Positions 1 to 10,900 of a DNA stretch of 64,000 nucleotides are shown piece by piece. Position 1 is the stretch's first letter, and every line of letters begins with the position of its first letter. Under the pieces are notes generated by a model, which made no database searches, was not told the origin of the DNA, and was given only the letters and a program-made list of their open reading frames with translations. Source of the DNA: Strigamia acuminata (taxonomy: Eukaryota > Arthropoda > Chilopoda > Geophilomorpha > Linotaeniidae). The DNA lies in NCBI GenBank assembly GCA_949358305.1, contig OX442318.1:13622517-13686516 (forward strand), written 5' to 3'. A program made the position numbers and the translations under genes.

Positions 1-4
1 ACCG

Positions 5-1408
5 TTGACGGTGGATGAATTATCGGCAGCAGAGCTTTATTGGCTTCGTGTAATGCAACAATCGAACTTTGCAACAGAACTCGCAGCACTCAGCCATCGT
101 CAGGAGTTCGCTCATAACTCTTTTTTGAACAAAGTCTCGTGTTATATAGACGAAAATGGTTTAATGCGATTGAATACCAGATTGCGATGGGCAAAAATCG
201 ACAGCAACATGAAAAATCCTTATGTTTTGCCCTCAAATCACATTTTAACCACTCTTATCGTTTCAGAAGCACATCAAAGAATTTTCCACGGTGGACTTGG
301 AGAGACTTTGGCAGAAATTCGTCAAAAGTTTTGGATGCCAAAGCTGAGAAGGACAGTAAAAAGCGTGTTACACAAATGTTTCGTGTGCAAGCGAGTGCAA
401 GGACGTTTCGTGCGCCAGACAGAATCATCGTTGCCACCAGATCGTGTCACTCAAGCTGAGCCATTTCAAGTCGTTGGAGTCGACTTCGCGGGCCCATTGT
501 ACCAACGTAGTGGAGAAAAATGCTACATCGTCGTGTTCACGTGTGCGGTTGTTCGAGCCGTGCACTTGGAATTAGTTTCAAGCATGAATACGGAGCGATT
601 CATTCAGGCATTGAAACGATTTTTTGCGCGCAGAGGAGTCCCAAGCACGATCTACTCCGACAATGCGCTGACGTTCAAGCGAACAGAGAAAGAACTTTGT
701 GTTTTGTTGAATGCAGTGAGAGGTGAACAGATACAAGGATTTCTGACCGAACGAGGCGTGAAATGGCAGTATATAGTCGAACGTGCACCGTGGTGGGGTG
801 GCTTTTGGGAGCGAATGGTGAAGTCAACTAAGTCCAGCTTGAAAAAGGTCTTGGGAAAGTCATCCCTAGATTTTGAAGAATTGACAACCATTCTCTCGGA
901 AGTCGAGTCGTGCATAAATTCGCGACCACTCTCCTACGTATACACTGAAGACGAAGACAGTCACCCACTCACTCCAGCTCATTTTCTGGTCGGAAAACGA
1001 AGCTGTACTTTGCCAGACCCCAGCCAAAAAACGATTCAACAGTTGCCATCGACATCAGTCACGATTTTGAAGCGTTGGAAACTCCGTCAACTGAAGTTAG
1101 GACATTGGTGGACGCGATGGCAAAAGGAATATCTCACCGAGCTGAGAGTTCACCGTAAAAATGATAAGAATTCACGAGAAGTTAAACAAGGAGATGTAGT
1201 TCTCGTAGAAGAGTTAAACCAGCCCAGGATGACCTGGAAAATAGGAAGAGTCGTTGAGATATTCCGTGGACGAGACGGTCGTGTTCGCGCATGTGAGATA
1301 AAGTTACCAGTCGGAAAGAACTTGCGTCGACCAGTACAGCGATTGTGCGTTCTGGAAACTCACGACATGGAAGAGTTGAGTGGTGATACCACTCCGGCCC
1401 CAGTGTGA
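5..1408 (+). CDS. BEL/Pao retrotransposon Pol, C-terminal integrase part (5' truncated by window edge)
   Basis: Catalyses insertion of retroelement cDNA. The frame is open to the left window edge and its first codon is not ATG, so only the C-terminal third of Pol is seen. A zinc-binding H2C2 region (HGGLGETL near residue 96, then CFVC) is followed by the integrase core. The catalytic acids lie in VGVDFAGPLY, IYSDNALTF and the E of LSEVESCINSRPL, with the Pao-typical WWGGFWERMVKS. A C-terminal DUF5641-like segment (LTPAHFLVGKR, QPRMTWKIGRV, LRRPVQRLCVLE) ends the protein. The stop codon overlaps the start of the 3' LTR, as in the intact Pao element at 20.6 kb, to which this copy is clearly related but divergent. 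No frameshift in the visible part. Family assignment is firm. Confidence 0.93.
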   Translation: MTVDELSAAELYWLRVMQQSNFATELAALSHRQEFAHNSFLNKVSCYIDENGLMRLNTRLRWAKIDSNMKNPYVLPSNHILTTLIVSEAHQRIFHGGLGETLAEIRQKFWMPKLRRTVKSVLHKCFVCKRVQGRFVRQTESSLPPDRVTQAEPFQVVGVDFAGPLYQRSGEKCYIVVFTCAVVRAVHLELVSSMNTERFIQALKRFFARRGVPSTIYSDNALTFKRTEKELCVLLNAVRGEQIQGFLTERGVKWQYIVERAPWWGGFWERMVKSTKSSLKKVLGKSSLDFEELTTILSEVESCINSRPLSYVYTEDEDSHPLTPAHFLVGKRSCTLPDPSQKTIQQLPSTSVTILKRWKLRQLKLGHWWTRWQKEYLTELRVHRKNDKNSREVKQGDVVLVEELNQPRMTWKIGRVVEIFRGRDGRVRACEIKLPVGKNLRRPVQRLCVLETHDMEELSGDTTPAPV

Positions 1409-1636
1409 AAACTGGCGTTGTTAGAAGTAACAAGGTCGCACGAGTTCGAGGGAAAGAGCACGGCGCAGCACAGAGAAGCCAACCTGCAGGAGGTGTTTTT
1501 GAGTGATATTGGATGACGCGTGACCGGAAGTGCTGTAAAAGTGTCATAAATTATCTTGTTTCACCCTTTGTTCCCCTGAATTTGTACTTGTGACCCCCAG
1601 AAATTACAATAAACTTGTTCTTAACCCAAAAAAGAC
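1404..1636 (+). repeat. 3' LTR of the BEL/Pao element
   Basis: Begins with TGTGAAAACT at the Pol stop codon and carries CAATAAACTTGTTCTT (polyadenylation signal and R region) near its end. It aligns along its length with the solo LTR at 18063-18278: shared blocks include CAGAGAAGCCAAC, GGATGACGCG, CGGAAGT and CAATAAACTTGTTCTT. The exact 3' boundary is uncertain by a few bases. It ends only about 55 bp from the stop codon of the NACHT exon. Confidence 0.75.
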
Positions 1637-1690
1637 ATGCTTTATTTCGAGAATTCATAAAAGTTAGAAAAGTAGTAAATTTACACAGTT

Positions 1691-3756
1691 TTAGTCAAAA
1701 TTAGTTACAAATCGACTTTGCGAATCTTCAAACTCCTCTAGTACCCATAAATCAAGAGATTGGACCTGATTATATTCCAGGAGATTCGTGACAACCTTTA
1801 ACGAAAATTCGGTCGAAACTGTTATTTGTAGACGCCGATATTTGACTTTTCTCAATGTTGTCTGAACGTCAATAAATTTCAAAAATGCTTCTGCGATCGT
1901 GTGATTTATGATCTTCAATTCACACGACTCGATGGTTGATGACGATGCAGCAAAACTTAAACAGTCTATTAATGTTGCCTCTCGGAGACGTGGGTGGAAA
2001 AAGAATTGCGGTTCTTTACACGGCACGTTTGAAAATGCTGTCAAAGATGTTCCCCAATCTGAATGTGAATCCAACAACTTTCCAAATTTCGGCTTTAGCT
2101 CGAGCTGTACACAAGTCACTATTTCATTTTCACATGTGCCTGATATTACATCCATGAATAATTCTGACGAAATCCAGCCATTGATTTTAATTGTATTGAT
2201 TTTCTCGAATTTAATTCCATAGTTCAGACATTGCCTTACGCTGACAGAATCAGAGTAGCCACGAAGTTTCACCTCGGATGGAATAAAATTTATCAGACAC
2301 TTGCTATTATGAATATTGTTGATCGAACATTCTGAAATAAGTTCCTCCGTCAATGCAAAATCTAAGGAAAACCACGCACTGAATGATTTAATTCGGGATA
2401 ACAATTCATCCAAATTTTCCTGCATTAGACTGGCGAGAAACGGCAGTACTAGTGATGTTCTCCCATTATCCAAGAAATGATATACAATTTCCTGCAACAG
2501 GTTTTCAGTGTCTGCATCAGTTTTCTTGGAGGTGAGCTTCGTCCAAAAAGCAAATGCAGCCGCAAATTCCATGATTGATAAGTGCAGGCTCTCGTAATGA
2601 TTTTCTGATGAAAACCATTTCGTTTCTGTGTGGTTTATGAGAAAACCAAGTTCATAAATCTCTCTCGTCAGATCACCACTAACGAATTTTAGTTCAGTTC
2701 GGAGGATTTTTTGCGCCGATAATATTCCAAAATCTCGTATTTGCTTCTGAATATTGCTGGCTCGTGCGTTTAAACGAAACAGATCAAAATTAACATCGAT
2801 TTGCTTTTGTCGTTTTGCATAACTGTGCTTTACGCTACAATTAAAGAGTTTCTTAAAGAATTCAGTTTTGGTCGACACTTGTCCGATGTTTTTGTCGTGT
2901 TCGAAAATAACTGGTAACAACATCAAAAATAACGGCGAGTCGAATATCTCCAATTGACGCGATAAACGTTGAATTATTTTTTTAACTGCCTCTTTTGGCA
3001 GAAATCTCTCCAGGAATAGTTGTTTGTCCAAGTGACTATCAATTCCTAATATCGATACGTGCTTGTCGCTGAAATTCTGCCTCACATTGGATATTCCGAA
3101 TACTTCTGCTCGTTCCGTCTTTCCAAATTCGAATAAACTGGTCCGGCAAGTCACCACGACGGTCACGTCAGTGTATGTATTGCCGTAGAGTATTTTTATA
3201 ATTTCCCGTCGATGTTCAGAATTCATTTCATCCAACCCATCCAGTATGAACAGAGCATCTCTTTCGTGGTCATTTACTGTTTGAACAATGTCATTGCGTT
3301 GATATCCACAATGTTCTCGTATTTCCTCGAGTGCATCCTCGATGTTTCGTCCGTGGAGTTCACGCAACGGCACAAAGAAAACGAGTTTGAAGTGTTGGAT
3401 GTATTCTTCGTTTCTTGCCCAGTCGTACGCCAGTTTATTCGCCAACGTGGTTTTTCCAAATCCAGGCTGCCCTTCGATCAATATCCGCACTGGTTTTCTT
3501 GATTCTATTGGTTCGAAAAGATGTCTCAATTCTATTTGCTCATTGGATTGATTGAGTTTAAGATTGACAAAATAGTCCATCGGCAGGTCTTTTCCCTCGT
3601 CCAGCCAAGCGACTTTGGCCAATGTCGATTTTCTGTACAATTGTTGCAGGCTGCATTTTAAAGCACAATGTGATGTGTGTGTTGGAAACAAACTTGTAAA
3701 CCAACTCGTAGGCGATATATTTTGTCTGGTTTCAGTTCTAGTGTTTGATGAGTCCA
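1691..3756 (-). CDS. NACHT-domain NTPase (NLR-like), 3' exon
   Basis: Encodes 688 codons of an NLR-like NTPase. A pre-NACHT segment (LQQLYRKSTLAKVAW, residues 38-52) precedes the Walker A motif GQPGFGKTT (about 95-103) and Walker B LFILDGLDE (about 170-178), followed by VVVTCRTS (sensor-like) and a helical region. The last 150 residues contain weak leucine-rich-repeat-like segments (VQSLDLWVLEEF), but no regular LRR array. NACHT proteins oligomerise on ligand sensing in animal innate immunity. There is no ATG at the 5' end: the first in-frame codon after the upstream TAA is within 20 nt of an acceptor (TAGTAGCAG), so this is an internal or last exon. An internal Met at residue 61 would still leave the NACHT domain intact. 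The 3' end is 55 bp from a retroelement LTR, so C-terminal repeats may have been lost. Confidence 0.88.
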
Positions 3757-3821
3757 CTGCTACTAAAGATAATTATTTGTAATGAGTGGAGTGAATTTAC
3801 ACTCAATGTGATGCCACTAAC
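3757..3821 (-). other. 65-bp intron joining receptor and NACHT exons; stop codon in donor
   Basis: Donor GTTAGT starts at 3821; acceptor TAGCAG ends at 3757, with a second AG six bases earlier (exon start 3762) that keeps the same frame. The receptor exon ends in phase 1 and the NACHT exon needs phase 1, so the frames join exactly. The receptor stop codon TAG (3817-3819) lies inside the donor sequence. Splicing removes it, and retention ends the receptor right there. The join also creates an ATG (A from one exon, TG from the next). Read from sequence only. Confidence 0.62.
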
Positions 3822-5651
3822 TTGAACTCGATGTGTTATTAATCTCAACTTGTTTTTTCCAGGGCCACCGATTTGATTGATTCGGCCAAAACGTGTTCTG
3901 GTATAACATTCGTCGTACGTACGAAGGTCTACAGACGTATAAGACGAAGATGAAGAATCCTTGCCAGGCGTTGAGATCGATGAAATACCAATCATCCTTG
4001 TCGCCGTTCACGGCCCACGAAATGAGTTCTACGATCCAACAAAGGCCCAAAACGATCACCAGTTTGAGATAAAGTTGAAATCTGCGCGAAAAAATCATCA
4101 ATTGCTTATCAATCCTCTGCTGTTACTAGTATACTTAGGATGATCAACTAGAGGACTTCAGATCCGCCATTTTTTGGAATCTAAGTTGTCCGGCATTGTT
4201 AAAACTTTTTGCGGCAAATGGCGGACAACCGACATCCCGCATTTACATTTTTGGCGGACGTTATAACTATAGTTCAATTTTATTTAACGTTTGATTTAAA
4301 AATAATGCCGGAAAACTATTTATTATATTTTTGGATATTATTTTTAAATCAAACGCAAATTAACGTCATTTTATGCCGTTTTGGCCGGATGGCGCCACGA
4401 TCACAGGACAGAATCGCATTACAGTGTAACAATTAAATTGTGCTAGATGTGTAGTCCTGTAGTTGATCGTCCTACTGTATTGTGTACTTACTTGCTGTGC
4501 AGATCTTTGTTGACGTTGTAAGTTTTTCTAACTTTAATAAATGTGTAGACTGTCAAGGTCGACAGTACGATGTCGGCTAGCAACGTGACGGCAATCGGAC
4601 CGTAATAGTAAACGAGCGTAGTCAGTTTATCGCTTCTGTCAAACCAGCAATGAAGCTGAAATTTTTGATGAAAAGATTGCACGTCACTCTTCTTCATCCC
4701 CAAAGTGAGCAGGCAGATGAGCAAAGGATATCCCCAAGCGTACGTGCAATACACGATGAATCGACGCATGCTCGCGCGCGCGTCGCTGTTTCTCCGCAGC
4801 CGAATGAAGCGGATAAGCAAGTCAATCGCCTGCACGTTGATCCAGCAGCAGGATGCGAGCAGCGTGAACTGCAGCAACAGAGCCATGACCATGCAGCCGC
4901 TCTCGGTCCACTCGGTTATCACGTTCAGAATGAACAGCAGGACGTAGGCGAGCGTCAGGACGAGCAGATGGCACAGCAAGATGTAGTTGTTGCGGATGTT
5001 GAGTTCCGGGATGAAGACCGACAGGACGAACGTGAGGATCAGACTCAGGGCCGAGATGGCGTAGGAGACCACAAACTCGGACTCGGGCGTCGACTGCGAA
5101 ATGCAAACCACCGCATCGCCGGTGAACGTCCTCACGTAGAATTTGCCCAATGGGTAGAGGGTGTTGCTGCGTTTGCTAAACAATTCTCTCGCATTGTTGC
5201 GCAGTTCGAACTCGCTTTGGAACAAAATCCATGTCTTGCACGCAGCGTAGTCGGGGTCGAGCGGGTAGCACACGAGCGCCGTCTGCTGCTTCTGGTTAAT
5301 CACGAACGCGTCGCGAGATATGCTGATGGGCAGGTTGGGCAGGTTGGGCAGGAGGTGACCAGTCAGGTCGAGATGAAATTCGTTTGCGATCAACTTGACC
5401 ACTTTGAAGCGCATCTTGTTGTCCAGTTGCCGGTCGCCAGAGCCGGGGATGCTTCGGAGATTGTGGTGGATGCGCAGGCATTCGCTCATGCAGGATTCGA
5501 GGCTTTTGTATGCGTCGTTGTTCTCGCACTTGGTTTCCATATATTTGGTTTTCGCGCTCGATTTGGATAGTAAGAAGATATACATGATTAGGATGAGTTT
5601 CGTTCGATGCAACTTCATGTCGCTGGAGGAATGGAATAGTTTCTCCTGCAC
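3822..5651 (-). CDS. Methuselah-like seven-transmembrane receptor (family B GPCR), 2 exons
   Basis: Exon 1 is 4492-5651 (donor GTAAGT); exon 2 is 3822-4081 (acceptor TTTTTTCGCGCAG). Two possible starts: Met at 5651, or Met 12 (5618), after which a signal peptide follows (LILIMYIFLLSKSSA). The ectodomain of about 180 residues has paired cysteines (LESCMSEC, LVCYPLD, AACKTW, VVCIS). TM1 to TM5 lie in exon 1 (for example AISALSLILTFVLSVFIPEL, WINVQAIDLLIRF, RRFIVYCTYAWGYPLLI, YYYGPIAVTLLADIV). TM6 (LKLVIVLGLCWIVELISWA) and TM7 (DLNAWQGFFIFVLYVC) lie in exon 2, matching the Methuselah consensus. Intron 1 is inflated by a MITE at 4136-4474; without it the intron would be about 71 bp. The gene either stops at 3817 or continues into the NACHT exon. 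With the latter, the three exons total 3,486 nt, an exact multiple of three (1,161 aa). Confidence 0.9.
4136..4474. mobile_element. Foldback MITE (Tc1/mariner-like) in receptor intron 1
   Basis: Terminal inverted repeats of about 21 bp (left 4136-4156, right 4454-4474, two mismatches; core GATCAACTA), both ends bordered by TA, which fits a Tc1/mariner-type target site. The interior is also self-complementary (ACGTTTGATTTAAAAATAAT near 4290 against its complement near 4350). It has no coding capacity. Confidence 0.75.
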
Positions 5652-5765
5652 CTGCAGCGTCGGAAATGTGAATTAGTCATCGCCGCATGTTTCCTATTTC
5701 ACGCGAAAGGAAAAGGAAAGGAAGTCAAGTCGGGTGTGAGAGAGAGATAAAATGTTTGTGAAATT
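5652..5765 (-). promoter_or_regulatory. Upstream block shared by the three Methuselah-like copies
   Basis: The 110-130 bp just upstream of this gene resemble those upstream of the truncated copies (about 17075-17200 and 19370-19490). Shared pieces on the plus strand include GTTTCCTATTT, AGGAAAGGAAAGGAAGT, a GTGTAAGAGAG-like stretch and GATAAATTATTTGTGAA. Conservation beyond the coding start suggests promoter or 5' UTR sequence duplicated with the genes. No TATA box at a usual distance is evident. Confidence 0.5.
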
Positions 5766-5779
5766 ATATATCTTGAATT

Positions 5780-7135
5780 AATCATTCGCTATTTTAATTT
5801 TAGTGTATAATAAATAATAATGATACGTGTAAGCAAATAATTCTAAGAAATGCTCTCACTGCTACACGAGCAACTTCCTACGGTTTTTAACTCGTCCAAA
5901 GTTAAAAACCGATTCTATAATCAAGTTTTTAGAATCTTAGCCATTTCATTTTATTCCAATTCGCGTCATCCATAGAAATGCGCGCTAAGATTTATATTTT
6001 GATTTATATTTTGATTATTTTACAATAGTGGCTTATAAATTTCTTTTTTTTCTCTTTCAAAGAATCAGTCAAATTCGAATTCGAAATTAAATTACCTTTT
6101 ATTGTGCGTTACATTTATATCATATTGTTCACATTGTATTTAATCGATGCTTTATTTAATCATGCGTATTACTGGTGGTGGTGGCAGTTTTTGTGTGTTG
6201 TTTACTGGGGCTGTCCCGTCTGAAATGGCCTGGTCTGGTCTCTAGTCGTCTGGCCTCTGGTTTTGTGGATTTGGCCGAGTTAATTCGTCTACGTGTGGCT
6301 GATTTTGTCCGTGCATGTATGCTGGGGCTAGTCTGTTCTCATGTGGCTGGTCTGGTCTTAAATCTGGCTGGTCTAGGGTGTTGTCGGATTGTGTCTCTTA
6401 GCTGTTGAATGTGATGCACTAACTACAAATAAATAAATAAATCAATAAATAATTATGAAAATGAAAAGAACAATAGCATAATTGTTACTATATACAAATT
6501 ACCATCATGCCTCACGCAATGTCTGCCATCTAAGTGATGTTAAACCTGTTAGTTTTCATAAATAAATGTCCACGCATCACTTTGATAAACGAACAAACTG
6601 GTATATTGTCCAAATGGTTTTAGATTACACACAAACACTTCGTGCTGATTTTCTCCGACAATCATCAAGAACGAATCATCCCACAATGCAATGCTTACAA
6701 TCAACATTAATAACAAACTGGTTCCATTAATCAACTTAATCTCTAACACAGTAATTATTGTAACAAAACTTTCTAACAAAACCAACATGATAGCAGACTT
6801 TGTCTCCCCTGCATGTGTGGCCGTATGTAATTATTGTTGTCATCCTAACGTTTTTGATGATATTTCCTGTTGCTATTAAAATATCAAAATATTAAAATTC
6901 AACAGTTTATTAACAAAAGCAATTTTAAAAATACTTAAATCTATATTGATATATCTTACGCACTTATCCTCCTCCAGTGTGCATATCAGCGGAATTGGAT
7001 GGCAATACAGGCTGTCAGACATGCAGTTGATGGTAGACTTGCATGGATTTCTCTGACCAAAAGCTGGTTTTACAGTACCTAATTTAATTATATTTTACTG
7101 AAGGAGTTTACTTTTAAACTGTCATATGCCATGTT
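5780..7135. other. Intergenic, no gene recognised
   Basis: AT-rich with an AAATAAATAAATAAAT-type microsatellite near 6427-6450 and a G/T-rich, low-complexity stretch at 6170-6400 made of CTGGTCTGG-like words. I see no splice-linked coding exons. Confidence 0.5.
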
Positions 7136-7143
7136 CCTGTATT

Positions 7144-7362
7144 CAGGGGCGGATTTACATAGGGGCTAATGGGGCTTGAGCCCCGGGCCCCCAAATTCTA
7201 GGGGGGGGGGGGGGGGGGGCAAGACGCAGGGCAATGTACTAAAAAAAAAAAAAAAAGGTTGCTAAAAAACAAATAAGATAAAAAGTCTCTATTAAAAATT
7301 TCGATAAAGGGGCCCCGAAAAAATCTCAAGCCCTGAGCCCCGAAAGGCTGGTTCCGCCCCTG
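7144..7362. mobile_element. Non-autonomous hAT element
   Basis: 219 bp with hAT-type termini (left CAGGGGCGGATTTA, right ending CCGCCCCTG) and a perfect 8-bp target duplication CCTGTATT at 7136-7143 and 7363-7370. The interior holds a run of 19 G (7201-7219) and a long A run, and no ORF. Confidence 0.93.
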
Positions 7363-7657
7363 CCTGTATTGGATGTAATGGCTGTAAGTATGTCACCCTG
7401 TATCAGGTGTAATGGCTTAAAATGAGCAATATAAAAAATAGGCAATTTAATTTAATGTAGTTATAAATTTCTTAATAACCATTTATAGCCTGATTTTTGG
7501 TCATGCGATCACGGTGGCCCACATGGTTGCCCAACCACATGGTCACACATTGGTCCCGAGTGAGTCGTCTCAAGTCATGTAAAGATGCAGTATTAGACAT
7601 TTCTCTGAATAGTATACATTATACATATAAGATACTAAAAAAAACATTCCATTTTGG

Positions 7658-7765
7658 TGTGATGTACACTCCAGGCTAAGATGTATATTTGTACAATAAA
7701 TATAAGATAAAAACTAACTTAATACATACTGTTCAGCACAATAGTTACTGTACTTCAATTTAATG
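7658..7765 (-). repeat. Relic LTR fragment of the 57-kb retrovirus family
   Basis: Starts TGTGATGTACAC as the LTR at 57027 does, and shares with it AATATAAGATAAAAA-like and CACAATAGTTACTGT blocks in the same order. It is degenerate and truncated. Confidence 0.55.
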
Positions 7766-7923
7766 CCGAAAGTTAGATTGACACCCATCTTGTTTTAATT
7801 CACTTCAAGCGCAGTTATTACATGACAGAATTGTTTTTGTGATTATTTCGTTATTTTTTTGTTAGGTTGGTAGTTTTTATAAAAACATAATGACAAAGTC
7901 AATTGCTATGCATCTATAACTAC

Positions 7924-7929
7924 TTTATT
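7924..7929 (-). terminator. Polyadenylation signal of the repeat-protein gene
   Basis: AATAAA on the minus strand, about 39 bp downstream of the stop codon at 7968, which implies a very short 3' UTR. Confidence 0.7.
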
Positions 7930-7967
7930 TTCATTTTAACGGTACATAGTGTTGGATAACATTATAA

Positions 7968-10900
7968 TTAAAATTCTCTAAATCGTCCAGGGTTGTATCT
8001 ATGAGCTTTCCTACATTTGCAATTATCATAGGCACCGTTCTTCTTAAATTTGTAATACAGTTCATGACCTTGGGGATGATGTCTGTAAGTTTGATGAGGC
8101 GGATGGTCAAAATATCCAATTTCTATCCTTCCAGGATGTTTGGCGTTATATTTATCTTCATCACTTTTACCTTGGGAAATTCTGTGAAACAAATATCTAT
8201 AATCAGGTCTTCTAGTGAATTCTGGTCTCAATACTATCTTTGGGTCTAAAACTAGACGAGCCCTCAGTTCGACGTGGGGTTCTTTGATAGGTTCTTCAAT
8301 CTCCTTTTTTTTGTATTCTGGAAGCGAATAGAGCCTTGTAGCAGTTACAATTGTAATATAATCGAATACAGTAGACCTGGCTTTGAGAACAACATGAATT
8401 TCCAGGAATCTATCTTTTTCCTTATGTTCTTTGAAATCCAATTCTCGATAAGTAGTGAAGAGAATGAGCAATTGAAGTTCTTCAGGTGTCAGTTGGAAAG
8501 TTCTTGGCTTCTCGTTGTCAGTAGTTACTACCACTTCGTAAGCACCTTCGTCGTGCTTTATGACAACGTGGAAAAGCTTGGAAACTCTGGCTTTTTTGAC
8601 AAAATCAAAAAATTCAGGCTTGATGTGAGAGAAAATTGGATTCAAGCTGTCCTTAGTGATAACCATGGTCACAGTATTGTCTTCATCCAAATAGAAATGA
8701 TACGGGAAGTCCGGTCGACTGTACAAAGCCACAATCAGCTGAGTGAGAATAGGTGCAAGATGTTCAGCTATCAGCTTGTTTGGTCCCACCGAAAATTCAT
8801 TTTTGATTTCATAATTTGCTCTTCGGGTAGTCGAAATTTTCATTTCAGGGGTATGACGTGCTATGTAGGTAGCCTTCAAGAAGCTTGGTTGTACGTTTCT
8901 GAAAACCAGATTGGGTCTGTGTGCGGTAATTTCAACGGTAACTCTGCCATCCCTTGCATTCAAAATTCTTGTATGCAACTCAGGCTGGGAAAGCAAAATG
9001 GCCACTAATTGAACAGTGGAAGGTGATTGATGAGGAAACTTTTTGCCATTGAGATCAAAGGTGTAAGAATCGGGATTTGTAGAATGCGGATCTTTCTTAT
9101 CCAACGCGACGGAGAATTTATCCTTGGGAGTTGGTTTGTGTTTGGTCAAAAAGTTTAATACTTCAGCGCTCACATCGTGTAAAATATTGTGGGAAACTCT
9201 TTTCGGTGCAATTACAACTAAATGTCCATCTTCGTCAACGGCTGACTTTAGCGGAAGACTTGGTTCCGTGTATAAGCGAATAAGAAAGTTGAGGAATAAG
9301 GGTTTGACATCGTTTACCGAGTGTGGATTTTTATGGTCGTTAAGGTCATCAAAAACAACCTTGTAGGTATTTGGTTTGGTACCTGGTGAAACAATGACAG
9401 AGTTAATTTTTGGGTCTCTGAATTCCCCAATTAACAAGAACTCTTCTGAAGTAATTCGCACGTCGAATGTTGGTACATCATCTCTGGATGGTCTGACTGT
9501 TAATTTCCCATCGGGTTGTGGTTGGACACGATATTCAGTGTTTGGTGCATTATACAATTCCACAATTAATTGAACAATCTTGGGTTCGAGATGATTAAAA
9601 TGTTTGATTGGTTTGTTTTGTTCTTGAAACGTTACGTCGTAGCGGTCTGGAAGTCGAGGACTGGTCACGACGACTTCAAAATGTGGATTGGAGCGATGTT
9701 TATCAATAAATGTGAGCAAATCTTTGGGTACATTTGGAACTATTAACTCTTTTGGTCGAACTGGAAGAGTCAGGACGTGTCTTCCATCTCTACCGGTATA
9801 AATATGGAACGGAAGTTTAGGTTCAGTGTGCAATTTAATGGCAATGTTAAGAATATTAGGAGAGACATGAGGATAGGACTCCTTGTGTGGACCACGACCA
9901 ACTTCCACCGTAGGTCGATTTTTTCTGTCACGCTTAATAAGGATGGTTGTATGAGGATGTCGTCTGATGTGATGGATAAAATCCACATCTTCTCTGTTAA
10001 CCACAGTTGTCGTTGTTTTAGGCAGGTCTTCCGGCACATGGCCATAGATTTGATTGTGGCTTGATGGCTTCAATTGTACATGTCTGTGAGGATTTCTGTA
10101 CAATTTTATGATAATTTGCAATACTCGTTTTGGAATATTTGGATATACATGATCTTTTTTACCATCGTTGACAACGATAGTGAATTCTCCATCGTTTTGT
10201 ACTTTGATGTTAAGCTTAACATCTTTTGGAGAATGTATAAGTTTAATCAATTCCAGAACATTTGGTGTTATTTGCAAATTATCTTCCTTAACATTTGACT
10301 TTGGTACAGTGATGTAAAGGTTACCTTTGGGGGCTGGTTTAACAGTGAATGTAACACCTGGATGACTCTTTAGATCTATGATTAGATCTAGTGTCTCTTG
10401 GTCCACACTGGGATAAGTCTTTGGATTTTCATGTGGTTCTTTGGTTTCAATATCAAAGGTGTGATGTTTTCCTGGTTTGACGTTGATTTCTGTTTCGGGT
10501 TTTCTAATATCTCTAATAATTTCTAGAATGTCCGGCTTCACTTCATAGCGGTGACTGTTGCTAGTTGGTTCAGATGGAACAAATTCTATTGTATTATCTT
10601 TGCCCGGTTTGATTTCAAATTCTAATGTTGGTTCACTATACAATTTGATGATTACAGGAACCAACTCTGGACTAATGTCGTGGTACTCTTTTTTCGGTTC
10701 TTTCCTATTTTCTACTACAATGGTAAAAGTTCCTGGTTTTCCTTGTTTGATTGAAACTTGCGGTTCTGGTTTTTGTCTGATATTCTTTAGTAACTCGATG
10801 ATCTCTGGTGTTAGTTTTGTGTGAACAGGATGCGATTGGTGTTTAGGAACAACCAGTGTAATCTTTCCAGGTTTGTCTGATTTCACTCTGAATTCAACCT

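Noticed and set aside
4650..5570. 306-codon plus-strand ORF opposite the receptor gene
   Set aside because: Antisense shadow of a GC-rich coding exon; no recognisable domain, while the minus strand has clear GPCR helices and splice signals.
6175..6408. 77-codon ORF in G/T-rich sequence
   Set aside because: Low-complexity CTGGTCTGG-type repeats; no homology, start context or splice support.
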